Positions 43,677 through 53,108 of a stretch of DNA of 64,000 nucleotides are shown here, piece by piece. The notes beneath the pieces are model-generated. The model worked only from the letters and a program-made list of their open reading frames with translations. It had not been told where the DNA came from and searched no databases. The stretch is from positions 3,485,326 through 3,549,325 of the forward strand of contig NZ_CP084098.1 in assembly GCF_036345015.1 (NCBI RefSeq), written 5' to 3'. The translations under genes and the position numbers were made by a program. This DNA comes from Cyanobacterium sp. Dongsha4 (lineage in GTDB: Bacteria; Cyanobacteriota; Cyanobacteriia; Cyanobacteriales; Cyanobacteriaceae). Each line of letters starts with the position of its first letter. The first letter of the stretch is position 1.

Positions 43677-44159
43677 ATGACTAATACCAATCAAATAATT
43701 AAACTTCTTTCTCTTTCAACGGTTTTCTCTTTATTTTTTTCCCCTTTTGCGGGAGCAGAAATGATTATTAAACTCACAAACGGAAAGGAATACAGACTAC
43801 CCGTTAATCGAAATGATGTGCAAAGTATTACCTATGGTGATTCGACGGAAGTAAATAATAATAGTTGGCAAGGAATGTGGAATACCAGCGAAGGGGTTAT
43901 GACTTTAACACAAAATGGTTCTCAAGTTAAAGGAAGCTATAGCCAAGATAGTGGAGTAATATTAGGAGAAGTTACTGGAAATACTTTAAATGGTTATTGG
44001 ATAGAAAATAACTCTGCACAAAAGTGTACTAGAAGCATTAATAACTCTTTTTACTGGGGGCGAATTAATTTTACTCTTAATTCTAACCGCAATAGCTTTC
44101 AAGGTTTATGGGGTTATTGTGATTCCCAACTCAATGGTAGTTGGACAGGAAATCGTTAA
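43677..44159 (+). CDS. Small exported protein of unknown function
   Basis: A 160-aa protein with a signal peptide (LLSLSTVFSLFFSPFAGA, cleavage before EMIIKL). The mature part has a LTNGKEYRLPVNRNDVQSI segment, then repeated beta-sheet elements GMWNTSEGVMTLTQNGSQV and FQGLWGYCDSQLNGSWTG, with two Cys that may form a disulfide. The pattern of short 'G.W..' strands suggests a small beta-barrel or lipocalin-like fold. No family was recognised. It follows nblA by 101 nt on the same strand and precedes dnaX. Confidence 0.7.
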   Translation: MTNTNQIIKLLSLSTVFSLFFSPFAGAEMIIKLTNGKEYRLPVNRNDVQSITYGDSTEVNNNSWQGMWNTSEGVMTLTQNGSQVKGSYSQDSGVILGEVTGNTLNGYWIENNSAQKCTRSINNSFYWGRINFTLNSNRNSFQGLWGYCDSQLNGSWTGNR

Positions 44160-44484
44160 GTTTTGAATTTTGACTTAAAATATGAGAGTAATTCGAGAAT
44201 CACTCATTAAGTGTTTTAGTGATTTCTAGTTTGTGGTGTTTGATTCTTCTGATCATATTTACATGGGTTTCAAACTCTGCCCTTTTCCCAATCATTCCCT
44301 ATGAAAATTTACCCAGAAATCGGGTTAACTAAAGAAACGGTTTACAATGGTTTTGATTGTCAATATCTCTATTGTCAACTTTTAATTGTCAATCTAGCAT
44401 AAAAAAACAAGATTGTTAACTTTTAGTGAACATAATTTTCATCGTCAATATATTAAACTAGATAAGTATCCGAAGACGCAACTC

Positions 44485-46338
44485 ATGAACTACGAGCCTT
44501 TACATCATAAATATAGACCTCAAACTTTTTCCCAATTGACAGGACAAGAAGCGATCGCGCAAACTTTAATTAATGCGATCAAAAATGAGAAAATAGTACC
44601 AGCTTATTTATTTTGTGGTCCTCGTGGTACAGGTAAGACTTCTAGTGCCAGAATTTTAGCGAAATCTCTAAATTGTATTGAAAGCGATCGCCCTACAGCA
44701 GAACCTTGTGGTAAATGTGAAGTCTGCAAAAGCATTAGTAATGGCTCGGCTTTAGATGTGGTAGAAATTGATGCGGCGAGTAACACTGGGGTTGATAATA
44801 TTCGAGAAATCATCGAAAAAGCTCAATATGCTCCCGTTAAATGTCGTTATAAGGTTTATGTGATCGATGAGTGTCATATGCTTAGTACGGCCGCTTTTAA
44901 TGCCCTTTTAAAGACATTGGAAGAACCTTCTCCGAGGGTCATTTTCGTCCTTGCAACTACCGATCCTCAAAGAGTATTACCAACGATTATTTCCCGTTGC
45001 CAAAGGTTTGATTATCGCCGTATTCCTTTGACAGAAATGGTTAAACATTTACAAGATATTGCCATAAAAGAGAATATTGATATTACTCCCGAAGGTTTAT
45101 CTTTAGTGGCACAATTAGCCAATGGGGGAATGCGTGACGCTCAAACTTTACTAGATCAACTTAGTCTGTTATCTGGTACTATTACCCCTGAAAGGGTGTG
45201 GGATTTAGTGGGTGCAGTCTCAGAACAAGATTTATTAGCTTTAATAGGTGCGATCGCATCTGATAATCCAGAAGAAGTAATCATTCAATGTCGTAAATTG
45301 CTCGATCGAGGTAGAGAACCATTAATCGTCTTACAAAACTTAGCCAACTTTTATCTTACTCTACTAATTGCGAAAACATCTCCCCAGAAAAAAGAATTAG
45401 TCGCCATAACCGATGACACATGGCAAAAATTAATTCAAGAAGCCCATCAATGGGATTTAAAAGTAATTCTGCAAGGACAAAAAAAACTAAAAGATAGTGA
45501 AGTGCAAATAAGAAACACTACTCAGCCTCGTCTCTGGCTAGAAATTACACTATTGAGTTTATTGCCTTCAGCAAATGCAGTTACTACCGTAATGGTAAAT
45601 AATCCTAATCAAACAGCCACCACACCTTTAACTCAAGAAAAAAAAGAAAGCACAACCCCAAAAACACAAACATTACAGGCAATTACTACCCCTCCAGAAG
45701 ATAACTCCGCACCTCAAACTCATCAACCCTCAACACCCGTCAATTTTGACTCATACATAGATGTAAAAGAAAAAGTAATTGAAGCGGTTATACCTACCGC
45801 AACTAAGTCATTTTTGCGTCAAAGTTGTCATATTCGTCAAATAGAAGGTCAAACCGTTACCCTAGAAGTGGCAAGTAGATTTTTATTGGATATAGGAAAA
45901 AGACAACAGCAAGACATAGAAGCGGGGTTTACTCATGTTTACCAAAAACCGATGAATGTTGTTTTCATCGAAAATCCAGCCCTGAAAAATCAAAAATTAG
46001 ACAATAATGATAATTCTCCGCCCCAAACTACTTCACCCTCCACTAAACCCTTAGAAAATCAATCTCCCACGGAAATAAAATCTTCTATTCCTCAAACGCC
46101 AGTTAATAAACCCGTTGAGACAGCTAAAACTCAAACACCATCACAACCAGTAATGCCCTCGTCAGTAGAAATTAACCACGAAGAATTTAATACACAATTA
46201 GCCAGAAATGCCGCAGAAAACGTCGTCAAAAGTTTTAAGGGAGAAATTGTTTTCACAGAAGCAAAATTAGCCCTTCCAAAAATAGTTAATCGCCCTTCCA
46301 TCGAAATTTCTGAGGATGATGACGATATACCCTTCTAA
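44485..46338 (+). CDS. dnaX: DNA polymerase III subunit gamma/tau
   Basis: A 617-aa clamp-loader subunit. It starts MNYEPLHHKYRPQTFSQL, the conserved opening; an upstream TTG at 44413 would add 24 residues of no family match. Walker A is GPRGTGKTSSARIL. The zinc module has CIESDRPTAEPCGKCEVC, and the Walker B region reads KVYVIDECHMLSTAAFNAL with SRC sensor residues in ISRCQRFDYR. The C-terminal third is Pro/Thr/Gln-rich and low complexity. Some cyanobacteria carry an intein in dnaX; none is present here, as the Walker and DECH motifs are contiguous. It loads the beta clamp at replication forks. Confidence 0.96.
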   Translation: MNYEPLHHKYRPQTFSQLTGQEAIAQTLINAIKNEKIVPAYLFCGPRGTGKTSSARILAKSLNCIESDRPTAEPCGKCEVCKSISNGSALDVVEIDAASNTGVDNIREIIEKAQYAPVKCRYKVYVIDECHMLSTAAFNALLKTLEEPSPRVIFVLATTDPQRVLPTIISRCQRFDYRRIPLTEMVKHLQDIAIKENIDITPEGLSLVAQLANGGMRDAQTLLDQLSLLSGTITPERVWDLVGAVSEQDLLALIGAIASDNPEEVIIQCRKLLDRGREPLIVLQNLANFYLTLLIAKTSPQKKELVAITDDTWQKLIQEAHQWDLKVILQGQKKLKDSEVQIRNTTQPRLWLEITLLSLLPSANAVTTVMVNNPNQTATTPLTQEKKESTTPKTQTLQAITTPPEDNSAPQTHQPSTPVNFDSYIDVKEKVIEAVIPTATKSFLRQSCHIRQIEGQTVTLEVASRFLLDIGKRQQQDIEAGFTHVYQKPMNVVFIENPALKNQKLDNNDNSPPQTTSPSTKPLENQSPTEIKSSIPQTPVNKPVETAKTQTPSQPVMPSSVEINHEEFNTQLARNAAENVVKSFKGEIVFTEAKLALPKIVNRPSIEISEDDDDIPF

Positions 46339-46719
46339 TAAATAGGTGTTGCTGATTTTCGATATGGTTTCTCCTGAATGATAGGTTTGAAGGAATAGGC
46401 AAGGGGCAAAGATAAATAGTTTATAATTAACCTCAGTTTGGTTTAAGAATATCCGATAAGGTTAGATGTCACCTGAGTTCGGAGTTCGGAGTTCGGAGTT
46501 CGGAGTTAAAAGTAATAATTATTGACAAAAAAGCTGAATAAATTGATTTTACGTTAGTTCAGGTTAAGGCAATTTTATCGTTATTTCTAAGAAGCTATAA
46601 GGTTTTCTGACTGCGAGTTGGTTTCAGCTTTCAGCTTATCCAAAACTCAGGTTATGATTAATAACTTCTAACTCCTAACTTGTTTCTCCCTAATACCCCA
46701 ACACCCTTCTCTGATATTA
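46339..46719. other. Spacer after dnaX with an IS982-ended mini-element
   Basis: About 380 bases containing the 223-bp element described at 46430-46652. The rest is AT-rich DNA with GGGCAAAG-like short repeats and no gene that I can support. Confidence 0.6.
46430..46652. mobile_element. IS982-ended mini-element (MITE) carrying a fragment of the other MITE family
   Basis: The ends are ACCTCAGTTTGGTTTAAG (46430-46447) and, inward from the right, ACCTGAGTTTTGGATAAG (46652-46635). These match the IS982 copy at 23839-24802. The flanks TATAATTA (46422-46429) and TATGATTA (46653-46660) differ in one base and may be an old 8-bp duplication. The interior is not transposase: about 46473-46545 is a copy of the MITE segment (GGAGTTC heptamers, then AAAAGTAATAATTATTGAC). 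So one element carries another's fragment. Confidence 0.75.
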
Positions 46720-46917
46720 TTAGACTGAACTGAGATTCTTTTCTATCCAAGTATAACCTTCTTTTTCCGCACTTTCAGCCGTTAGAAAATCAGCCATTTC
46801 TTTCACTATTTTCCCCTCTTGGGTAACAACTCTAAAAGACCATTTATCTTGAGTATTGTATCCCACAATTAACAAATTTTTGCCCACATGAATTACACCA
46901 TAAATTTTTTCATACAT
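46720..46917 (-). CDS. Small conserved-looking protein, unknown
   Basis: A 65-aa soluble protein, MYEKIYGVIHVGKNLLIVGY at its start, with a C-terminal helix rich in Glu and Lys (LTAESAEKEGYTWIEKN). It has a beta-beta-alpha-like pattern. I do not recognise the family. It is divergent from the next gene and close to the mini-element. The composition and clean start support a real gene, with moderate certainty. Confidence 0.5.
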   Translation of the reverse strand: MYEKIYGVIHVGKNLLIVGYNTQDKWSFRVVTQEGKIVKEMADFLTAESAEKEGYTWIEKNLSSV

Positions 46918-47006
46918 AAATTTGAAATTTTAAAATGTAATAAATAATTAACTTTTCCACTACTGAAAATTTTGCTAACATATTGGTATGTTTTACCGAC
47001 TATATT

Positions 47007-48098
47007 ATGTCTAAACTAGGAATAAAGTTAAAAATAGCCTTATTTGGTCTTTTGACTCTAGCAGGAGGTGCAGGATTAGTCTGGATTGCGAATTTACCTT
47101 ATCCGATGATTCGTCGCCCTATCGCTAAAGTTGCACCAATCATACTTCTACCTAGTTATATTAACATGGATCATAATTATCGAGAAGCAATAGCAAGTGT
47201 AGAACAAGCTGATCAATTAGTTAATAAAGCTACTAGCCGTGCAGATATAGAGTTAGGGCAAGAAAAAGTTAATTTAGCACAAGCTAATCTTGATCAATTA
47301 CCTGTATGGTTTTTGGGCTATGAGCCTAAGTTTTATTGTAGCTTATTCGGCTGTGCATGGAAATTCACATTTGATGAGTTTGAAACAGCTAGAAAACAAA
47401 TTGGACGCATGGATGCAGTTATTTTTCAGGAAGTAAACGCCCTAAATCAATTAAATATTGCCGAAAGTGCGATCGCATCTGCCAAGGAAAATTATCAAAA
47501 GACAGAAAACAAAAATCAAGCATTGCAAGATTGGCAAAATGCTCTTGATAAGTTAATGGAATTACCCGATAACACTTTAGCTAAAAAAATGACGGCCAAC
47601 AAATTACCTGCCTATGAAAGAGATTTCCAACAAGTTTCAGGGATAGTGAAAGGGAGCGATCGCACTCTAACCAGAATCGCCGTAGCCAAAGAGTTTGCCA
47701 CTTCCGCCATGGAATTGTGTAAAAATCCTCCTCATTTAACCATTACTTGGCAAGAATGTAGCAATTTATGGCAACAATCCCTTGATCATTTAAAATCTAT
47801 TCCTTTAGAAGATACAGGCTATTTAGAAGCTCAAAAACTATTAGCTAACTATACAACTAATTTAGCAAAAATAAAAATCCAAGAGAAAAAAGAAACAGAA
47901 TCTTTAGAATACTTAAATCAAGCAGAAAAAGGAGTAGAAACACTACTAAAAAGTAACAATAATCAGCCTAATTATATCGTTAGTCAACTACAAGCTATCA
48001 TCAATGATTTGGATAAAGTTCAACCTGAAACAACTGCTTATCAAAAGTCCCAAGAATTACAAAAATTTGCGAAAGAAAAATTAAAACAATTTCAATAA
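47007..48098 (+). CDS. Membrane-anchored helical protein of unknown function
   Basis: A 363-aa protein. One transmembrane helix (residues about 7-25: IALFGLLTLAGGAGLVWIA) anchors a long helical domain. Tetratricopeptide-like or coiled-coil segments follow (YREAIASVEQADQLVNKA, QALQDWQNALDKLMELP, CSNLWQQSLDHLKSIP). Cys residues occur in FYCSLFGCAWKF. The ATG at 47007 (MSKLGIKLKIAL) is chosen; a TTG at 46983 adds eight residues without homology. I do not recognise the family. It may sit in the thylakoid or cytoplasmic membrane with its helices in the periplasm or cytoplasm; orientation is unclear. Confidence 0.75.
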   Translation: MSKLGIKLKIALFGLLTLAGGAGLVWIANLPYPMIRRPIAKVAPIILLPSYINMDHNYREAIASVEQADQLVNKATSRADIELGQEKVNLAQANLDQLPVWFLGYEPKFYCSLFGCAWKFTFDEFETARKQIGRMDAVIFQEVNALNQLNIAESAIASAKENYQKTENKNQALQDWQNALDKLMELPDNTLAKKMTANKLPAYERDFQQVSGIVKGSDRTLTRIAVAKEFATSAMELCKNPPHLTITWQECSNLWQQSLDHLKSIPLEDTGYLEAQKLLANYTTNLAKIKIQEKKETESLEYLNQAEKGVETLLKSNNNQPNYIVSQLQAIINDLDKVQPETTAYQKSQELQKFAKEKLKQFQ

Positions 48099-48181
48099 CT
48101 GATGTTACTGACGAAATACTGTAAACTAAAAATTTAGCATCAATTAAACCAATAAATTTATATATCAAAATTATTCCCAAC

Positions 48182-48505
48182 ATGGAAAGCATCATAAACA
48201 ATCTTCTTAGTAAAGAAAACTTATTTGCTATATCCTTATTTCCCTATCTAGGCTTTTTATGGTTTCTCACTAAATCAGGAAAAGTACCCAAATTAGCTTT
48301 AATTGGTTTTTATCTTCTTCTCCTTTTTGTTGCTATTACTATTCCTGCTGGGCTGTATGCCGAAAATCATTATCATACCACCCTCGCTAATGTTGATTGG
48401 TTACACGGAGGGGCAGAATTTTTCTTAACTTTATCAAATATTTTCGTGGTTTTAGGATTCCGCAAAATGGTAATTACCGCAGAAAATCAAAATAATACTC
48501 AGTAA
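48182..48505 (+). CDS. DUF3593-type small membrane protein
   Basis: A 107-aa protein with three hydrophobic segments (residues about 16-30, 37-58, 75-94). The pattern SLFPYLGFLWFLTKSGKVPKLALIGFY and NVDWLHGGAEFFLTLSN resembles the DUF3593 family shared by cyanobacteria and plant plastids. No function is known. It is 83 nt downstream of the helical membrane protein gene on the same strand and may be expressed with it. The family assignment comes from memory of its motif. Confidence 0.68.
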   Translation: MESIINNLLSKENLFAISLFPYLGFLWFLTKSGKVPKLALIGFYLLLLFVAITIPAGLYAENHYHTTLANVDWLHGGAEFFLTLSNIFVVLGFRKMVITAENQNNTQ

Positions 48506-48783
48506 AATGGCGTTGGTGATTTGAGCTATGATTTTTTGTTGTAAGTCGAAGGCAGAAGGCAAAAGTAAACTATATTTAGACTCTAGCTTTATATTTTTAC
48601 ATAGTTTTTTCTGTGTTTCATATCTTTATTCAGCAATGTCAGTAAATTAGTAGCTCTCTTATTTTCTATTAAGTTATCATAACTACCGTAAAATATCTGA
48701 AAAATCCTGCTTATGAAGCTAAGAATAACTTATTGATTTACACTTTTTACTAACTCTTAAAAAAGACTATTAATATTATTTTA

Positions 48784-49611
48784 TCATTGCCATATTCTGG
48801 ATTTAAAAGTACCATCTAAACCCCTTTTGTCTCTTAAAAATTGCCAAATAAAAGTAAAGTATTCTTTAGCGGCACTGACAGAATCACCCATATAACGAAA
48901 TAATAAACCCTGTTGTAAAGCAGTTATTCCTATTCCTATATTTTCGTCATATTTTTCCTTTATCAAATGGCGTAAACTAGAAATATATTGATGACTGTTT
49001 TCTGATGCTATATAAACTAAATTGCCTACCACTGGATTTCCTCCTAAACCATTAGAAGCATAAAATAAAGGACTATTTCCCATAAAATACTGTCTATCAA
49101 TCCAAATTGGTTTATTTTTTCGCCAAATCTCTAAATAATTTAACCAATTACCCTCACTAAAAATTTCTCCCCTTGCACTTCTACCGAAACGAATTATTTC
49201 CCATCCTAACCAACAAGCATTATCATCTAAATCAACTCTCATTTTTTGCTTAAAATTAGCACTATTAAAAACAATAATCTCTTGTGGTAAATATTCTAAA
49301 TAAGCATCTTTTTCTAGCTTAATTTTTACTTCTTGAATAGCTTTTTTTCCTTGAGAACCATATATTTTTGTTGCCGCAGGAGTGGTTATTAAGACCTTAG
49401 AATTATGGGCTAAATGGATATTTTGTGAGAGAATATCATCTCCAGCTATTCCTCCCGCAGTATGTAAAATAACACTGTGACAAATGGATTTTCCTTCGGG
49501 ATAAAAAGAATTTTGAAACTTAAAAGGTGCTTGACTAAATACTGATTTTAGGCTTGTTTCCTGTTGCTTATATTCATAAGCTAGATTGATTATTCCTTGC
49601 CAGTGTTTCAT
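48784..49611 (-). CDS. ureD: Urease accessory protein UreD
   Basis: A 275-aa UreD/UreH protein. The typical segments are SVILHTAGGIAGDDILSQ, ITTPAATKIYGSQG, LPQEIIVFNSANFKQKM and FGRSARGEIFSEGNW. UreD is the scaffold on which UreF and UreG deliver nickel to urease. In cyanobacteria the urease genes are often scattered, and no other urease gene is in this window. It is transcribed alone. The length is normal. Confidence 0.95.
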   Translation of the reverse strand: MKHWQGIINLAYEYKQQETSLKSVFSQAPFKFQNSFYPEGKSICHSVILHTAGGIAGDDILSQNIHLAHNSKVLITTPAATKIYGSQGKKAIQEVKIKLEKDAYLEYLPQEIIVFNSANFKQKMRVDLDDNACWLGWEIIRFGRSARGEIFSEGNWLNYLEIWRKNKPIWIDRQYFMGNSPLFYASNGLGGNPVVGNLVYIASENSHQYISSLRHLIKEKYDENIGIGITALQQGLLFRYMGDSVSAAKEYFTFIWQFLRDKRGLDGTFKSRIWQ

Positions 49612-49819
49612 TAATTAATATTTATTTGCTAAAGATTATTGATGGTTTTTTGTATTCATAAAAGTATTGTTTATTCTACTCCAATTATTTTATGTTTCTG
49701 GCTATTTCACCTTAATTAAAACTAATTATGGAAAAATGTGTTAGATCAAATAAAAACCATTCTCCCTCTCGCTTTTTCTGACAAGACAGTTTGCACAACC
49801 AAAATAGAGTTGCGATACA

Positions 49820-50284
49820 TTACCATTGTGAAAAAGGATTTTTTGCTAAATAAGAGTTATAGTAACGTAAATCGTGGGTTACTTCCTCTCCTATCCACTC
49901 TGGGAAAATGATATTTTGATTTTCTTGTGTCAATTCCACTTCTGCCATCGTCAAACCTTTGTTATCCCCTAAAAATTCATCTACTTCCCAAATTAAATTC
50001 TCTATAGGTATTTTATAACGTATTTTTTCAATAAAGGGGCGATCGCACAAAATTTGTAATATCTCCTCCGCCTCTTCCGCAGGAATAGAATATTCAAATT
50101 CTGACCTCGTCTGACCTTTTGTTTTACCCTTAAGAGTAAGATAACCCTGCTTACCAACAATCCGAACCCTCACGGTATTACCATTGACAGTATAAATATA
50201 TCCTTGTCGATAAACCAAACCACTATCAGGAGGAAACCACTTATTCAAGTTAACTAAAAATTTTCTCTCAATTTCAAGACCCAT
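49820..50284 (-). CDS. CYTH domain protein (triphosphate tunnel metalloenzyme)
   Basis: A 154-aa protein starting MGLEIERKFLVNL, the ExExK signature of the CYTH superfamily. Further basic/acidic strand pairs (VRVRIVGKQGYLTLKGK, EFEYSIPAEEAEEIL, LIWEVDEFLGDNKGL, MAEVELTQEN) line the tunnel. Members hydrolyse inorganic triphosphate or other triphosphates. Cyanobacterial homologues are often tripolyphosphatases. It is followed by a divergent tRNA-Cys gene. Confidence 0.9.
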   Translation of the reverse strand: MGLEIERKFLVNLNKWFPPDSGLVYRQGYIYTVNGNTVRVRIVGKQGYLTLKGKTKGQTRSEFEYSIPAEEAEEILQILCDRPFIEKIRYKIPIENLIWEVDEFLGDNKGLTMAEVELTQENQNIIFPEWIGEEVTHDLRYYNSYLAKNPFSQW

Positions 50285-50337
50285 TTTCTTGCCAAGAAAA
50301 ATAAATTAATGTTATACTAACAAAGTATCAAAATTAT

Positions 50338-50409
<72 letters not shown>

Positions 50410-50543
50410 CTTAAATGTCATTATTCTTATTATACGCACTCAGACTATCGTCTCTAAACTCTTGCTTTATTAATAGTTGTGTAGAAATGATAAGTAATCT
50501 AAGTTTGTTGGGTTATATTGAAAAATAAACTTGGACTTATTGT

Positions 50544-50550
50544 AAAGGAG
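50544..50550 (+). promoter_or_regulatory. Ribosome-binding site that fixes the pilT start
   Basis: AAAGGAG lies 9 nt before ATG at 50560. A TTG at 50518 in the same frame has no such site, so the ATG is the likely start. Confidence 0.75.
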
Positions 50551-50559
50551 AAGGCGATT

Positions 50560-51672
50560 ATGGAGATAATGATTGAAGATTTGATGGAGCAGTTAGTAGA
50601 ATTGGGGGGGTCAGATATGCACATTCAGGCAGGTGCCCCTGTCTATTTTCGTATTAGCGGTAAACTAACCCCCATCGGAGATGAACCCCTTAATGCTCAA
50701 GAGTGCCAAAAATTAATTTTTAGTATGCTCAATAATACTCAACGTAAAACCTTAGAGCAAGAATGGGAGTTAGACTGTTCTTATGGGGTAAAAGGCTTGG
50801 CTCGATTTCGTGTGAATGTTTATAAGGAGAGGGGTTGTTATGCCGCTTGTTTAAGGGCTTTATCTTCCAAAATTCCCAACTTTGATCAATTAGGTTTACC
50901 AGATATTGTCAAGGAGATGTCCGAACGCCCTAGAGGTATGATTTTAGTAACGGGGCAGACAGGTTCTGGAAAAACCACCACTTTGGCGGCAATGTTGGAC
51001 TTAATTAACCGCACTCGTGCAGAGCATATCTTAACAGTAGAAGATCCGATCGAGTATGTTTTTCCTAATATTAACAGTCTATTTCACCAACGTCAAAAAG
51101 GAGAAGATACCAAGAGTTTTGCCAATGCCTTAAAAGCGGCATTGAGGGAAGACCCAGATATTATCCTGGTGGGTGAAATGCGTGACTTAGAAACCATTTC
51201 CTTGGCGATTACTGCGGCGGAAACTGGACACCTTGTCTTTGGTACTTTACATACTAGCTCTGCGGCAGGAACGATTGACCGTATTATTGATGTATTTCCT
51301 TCTGCGGAACAAGCTCAAATTAGAGCAATGTTATCTAACTCTTTATTGGCAGTATTCGCTCAAACTTTGGCTAAAAAGAAAAATCCCAAACCGGGAGAAT
51401 TTGGCAGGGCAATGGCTCAAGAAATAATGATTGTGACACCTGCGATCGCAAACTTAATTAGAGAAGCAAAAGCCCCACAAATTTATTCTGCGATTCAAAC
51501 AGGGGGTAAATTAGGAATGCAAACGATGGAACAGGCTTTAGCAAATTTAGTAAAAACAGGTACAATTGCAGTGGAAGAAGCCCTTGCGAAAAGCAGTAAA
51601 CCAGATGAATTAAAACGCTTATTAGGTTCTTCTATGGATAGCGGGATGGTTACTCCTGGTAAACGTCGTTAA
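50560..51672 (+). CDS. pilT: Type IV pilus retraction ATPase PilT
   Basis: A 370-aa secretion-type ATPase. Walker A is TGQTGSGKTTTLAAMLDLI, and the Asp box EDPIEYVFPN and the Walker B region ALREDPDIILVGEMRD follow. HTSSAAGTIDRIIDVFP is the His box. The N-terminal PAS-like part contains GGSDMHIQAGAPVYFR. PilT disassembles pili to drive twitching or phototactic motility at the inner membrane. pilC follows 31 nt downstream, giving the usual pilT-pilC order; pilB is not in this window. Confidence 0.97.
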   Translation: MEIMIEDLMEQLVELGGSDMHIQAGAPVYFRISGKLTPIGDEPLNAQECQKLIFSMLNNTQRKTLEQEWELDCSYGVKGLARFRVNVYKERGCYAACLRALSSKIPNFDQLGLPDIVKEMSERPRGMILVTGQTGSGKTTTLAAMLDLINRTRAEHILTVEDPIEYVFPNINSLFHQRQKGEDTKSFANALKAALREDPDIILVGEMRDLETISLAITAAETGHLVFGTLHTSSAAGTIDRIIDVFPSAEQAQIRAMLSNSLLAVFAQTLAKKKNPKPGEFGRAMAQEIMIVTPAIANLIREAKAPQIYSAIQTGGKLGMQTMEQALANLVKTGTIAVEEALAKSSKPDELKRLLGSSMDSGMVTPGKRR

Positions 51673-51703
51673 TATTTGTTTGAATGAGAGGAAGGATTAA
51701 ATC

Positions 51704-52918
51704 ATGGCTACTTTTATAGTTCAAGTTAAAGATAAAACGGGGAATGTTTTAGAAGAAAGGGTTGTTGCTAATTCTCAAGATGAAGCCCGTCGTATTCTTC
51801 GCAAACGTTATGCGGCAGTGGGAAAAATTCGCAAAGCAGGAATGGACTTTGACTTAGCCTCCATTGAAGCGGCATTAAGTAAAGTTTCTGTCAAAGATAA
51901 AGCTATTTTTTCTCGTCAATTTGCCGTGTTGGTTAATGCGGGGGTTGCCATTGTTCGCTCTTTATCTGTATTGGCAGAGCAATCGGGAAATCCAAAGTTT
52001 AAGAAGGCTTTAACTACCATTGGGGATGATGTTCAGCAGGGTGTTAACTTGTCCGAAGCAATGGCCAAGCATCCCGACTGTTTTGATAAGCTGTATGTGA
52101 GTATGGTGGAGGCAGGAGAAACAGGGGGGGTTTTAGACGAAGTAATGAATCGTCTTGCTAAACTTCTGGAAGATGTCGCTCGTTTACAAAACCAGATTAA
52201 ATCGGCAATGGCTTATCCTGTTACTGTTGGTATTTTTGCGGTAATAGCTTTCTTGGGTATGACCATTTTCTTAATTCCCGTATTTGCTGGTATTTTTGAA
52301 CAATTAGGTGCTGAATTACCAGCTTTAACACAATTCATGCTCACCCTAAGTGCTTTTTTACGTAGTTGGAAAGTTATTATTCTGGTAGGTGCTATTATCG
52401 GCTCTGTTGTTGCCTTTCGTCAATATTACAAAACTCCCGCCGGACGTTTACAAATAGATACTCTTGCTCTTAAAGCTCCTATTTTTGGGGACTTAAATGA
52501 AAAAAGTGCTGTTGCCCGTTTTTGTCGTATCTTTGGTACTTTAACCCGTTCTGGTGTGCCTATCTTACAATGTTTAGAAATTTCCCAAGACACTATTCCT
52601 AACAAAGTGATTTCTAATGCCATTGGAGCTGCAAAAGATTCTATTTTAGAAGGGGGTATGTTAAGTGTTGCGATCGCAGAAAGAAAGGTTTTTCCCTCTA
52701 TGGCAATTCAAATGATGATGATTGGGGAAGAAACTGGTGAATTAGATGCGATGATGATGAAAGTTGCGGATTTTTACGAGGATGAAGTGGAACAAGCCGT
52801 TAAGGCATTAACCAGCGTCATCGAGCCTTTAATGATGGTTTTAATTGCAGGTATGGTAGGTACTATTCTTTTATCGATGTATTTACCAATGTTCTCTATT
52901 TTCGATCAACTAGGATAA
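51704..52918 (+). CDS. pilC: Type IV pilus inner-membrane platform protein PilC
   Basis: A 404-aa GspF-family protein. Two T2SSF domains are evident: FSRQFAVLVNAGVAIVRSL and FCRIFGTLTRSGVPILQCL begin each. YVSMVEAGETGGVLDEVM and MMMIGEETGELDAMMMK are the conserved mid-domain signatures. Three membrane helices lie near residues 170-190, 220-235 and 375-395. It anchors the pilus assembly machinery and couples PilB/PilT to pilin movement. It follows pilT by 31 nt. Confidence 0.96.
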   Translation: MATFIVQVKDKTGNVLEERVVANSQDEARRILRKRYAAVGKIRKAGMDFDLASIEAALSKVSVKDKAIFSRQFAVLVNAGVAIVRSLSVLAEQSGNPKFKKALTTIGDDVQQGVNLSEAMAKHPDCFDKLYVSMVEAGETGGVLDEVMNRLAKLLEDVARLQNQIKSAMAYPVTVGIFAVIAFLGMTIFLIPVFAGIFEQLGAELPALTQFMLTLSAFLRSWKVIILVGAIIGSVVAFRQYYKTPAGRLQIDTLALKAPIFGDLNEKSAVARFCRIFGTLTRSGVPILQCLEISQDTIPNKVISNAIGAAKDSILEGGMLSVAIAERKVFPSMAIQMMMIGEETGELDAMMMKVADFYEDEVEQAVKALTSVIEPLMMVLIAGMVGTILLSMYLPMFSIFDQLG

Positions 52919-52922
52919 CAAC

Positions 52923-52963
52923 AATTAAGAGCTAGTAATTAGGAATTAGTAATTAGTAATTGT
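52923..52963. repeat. TAATTAG heptamer tract after pilC
   Basis: A run of AATTAGTAATTAG-like units (52935-52960) directly follows the pilC stop codon. It is another STRR, of different sequence from those in the MITE copies. Confidence 0.7.
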
Positions 52964-52997
52964 TAAAACTACCTACACACTCATTATCTTATTATGA

Positions 52998-53003
52998 TAT
53001 AAT
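52998..53003 (+). promoter_or_regulatory. Probable -10 box of the rplU-rpmA operon
   Basis: TATAAT, a perfect consensus hexamer, stands 106 nt before the rplU ATG. Transcription would start near 53010, leaving a leader of about 100 nt. No clear -35 box is visible. Confidence 0.6.
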
Positions 53004-53010
53004 GGTAGTC

Positions 53011-53108
53011 TGTGTCTTGCAACCTGTTCGGATCAGGTAAGGGCATTCATAAAGCAGAACTAAATAACATCTCTGCTACCTGTACGGCAGTATATAAAGG
53101 AAATTAAT
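53011..53108 (+). ncRNA. Structured leader of rplU, possible L21 autoregulation site
   Basis: Three hairpins can be drawn: ACCTG-TTCGGAT-CAGGT (53021-53037), GCAGA...TCTGC (53056-53078) and TACCTG-TACGG-CAGTA (53080-53095). Structured L21 leaders that bind ribosomal protein are known in other bacteria; the same role here is an inference. Confidence 0.4.

Noticed and set aside
44485-46338. Intein in dnaX, as found in some cyanobacteria
   Set aside because: Walker A, zinc module and DECH motif are continuous, and total length is normal for an intein-free protein.
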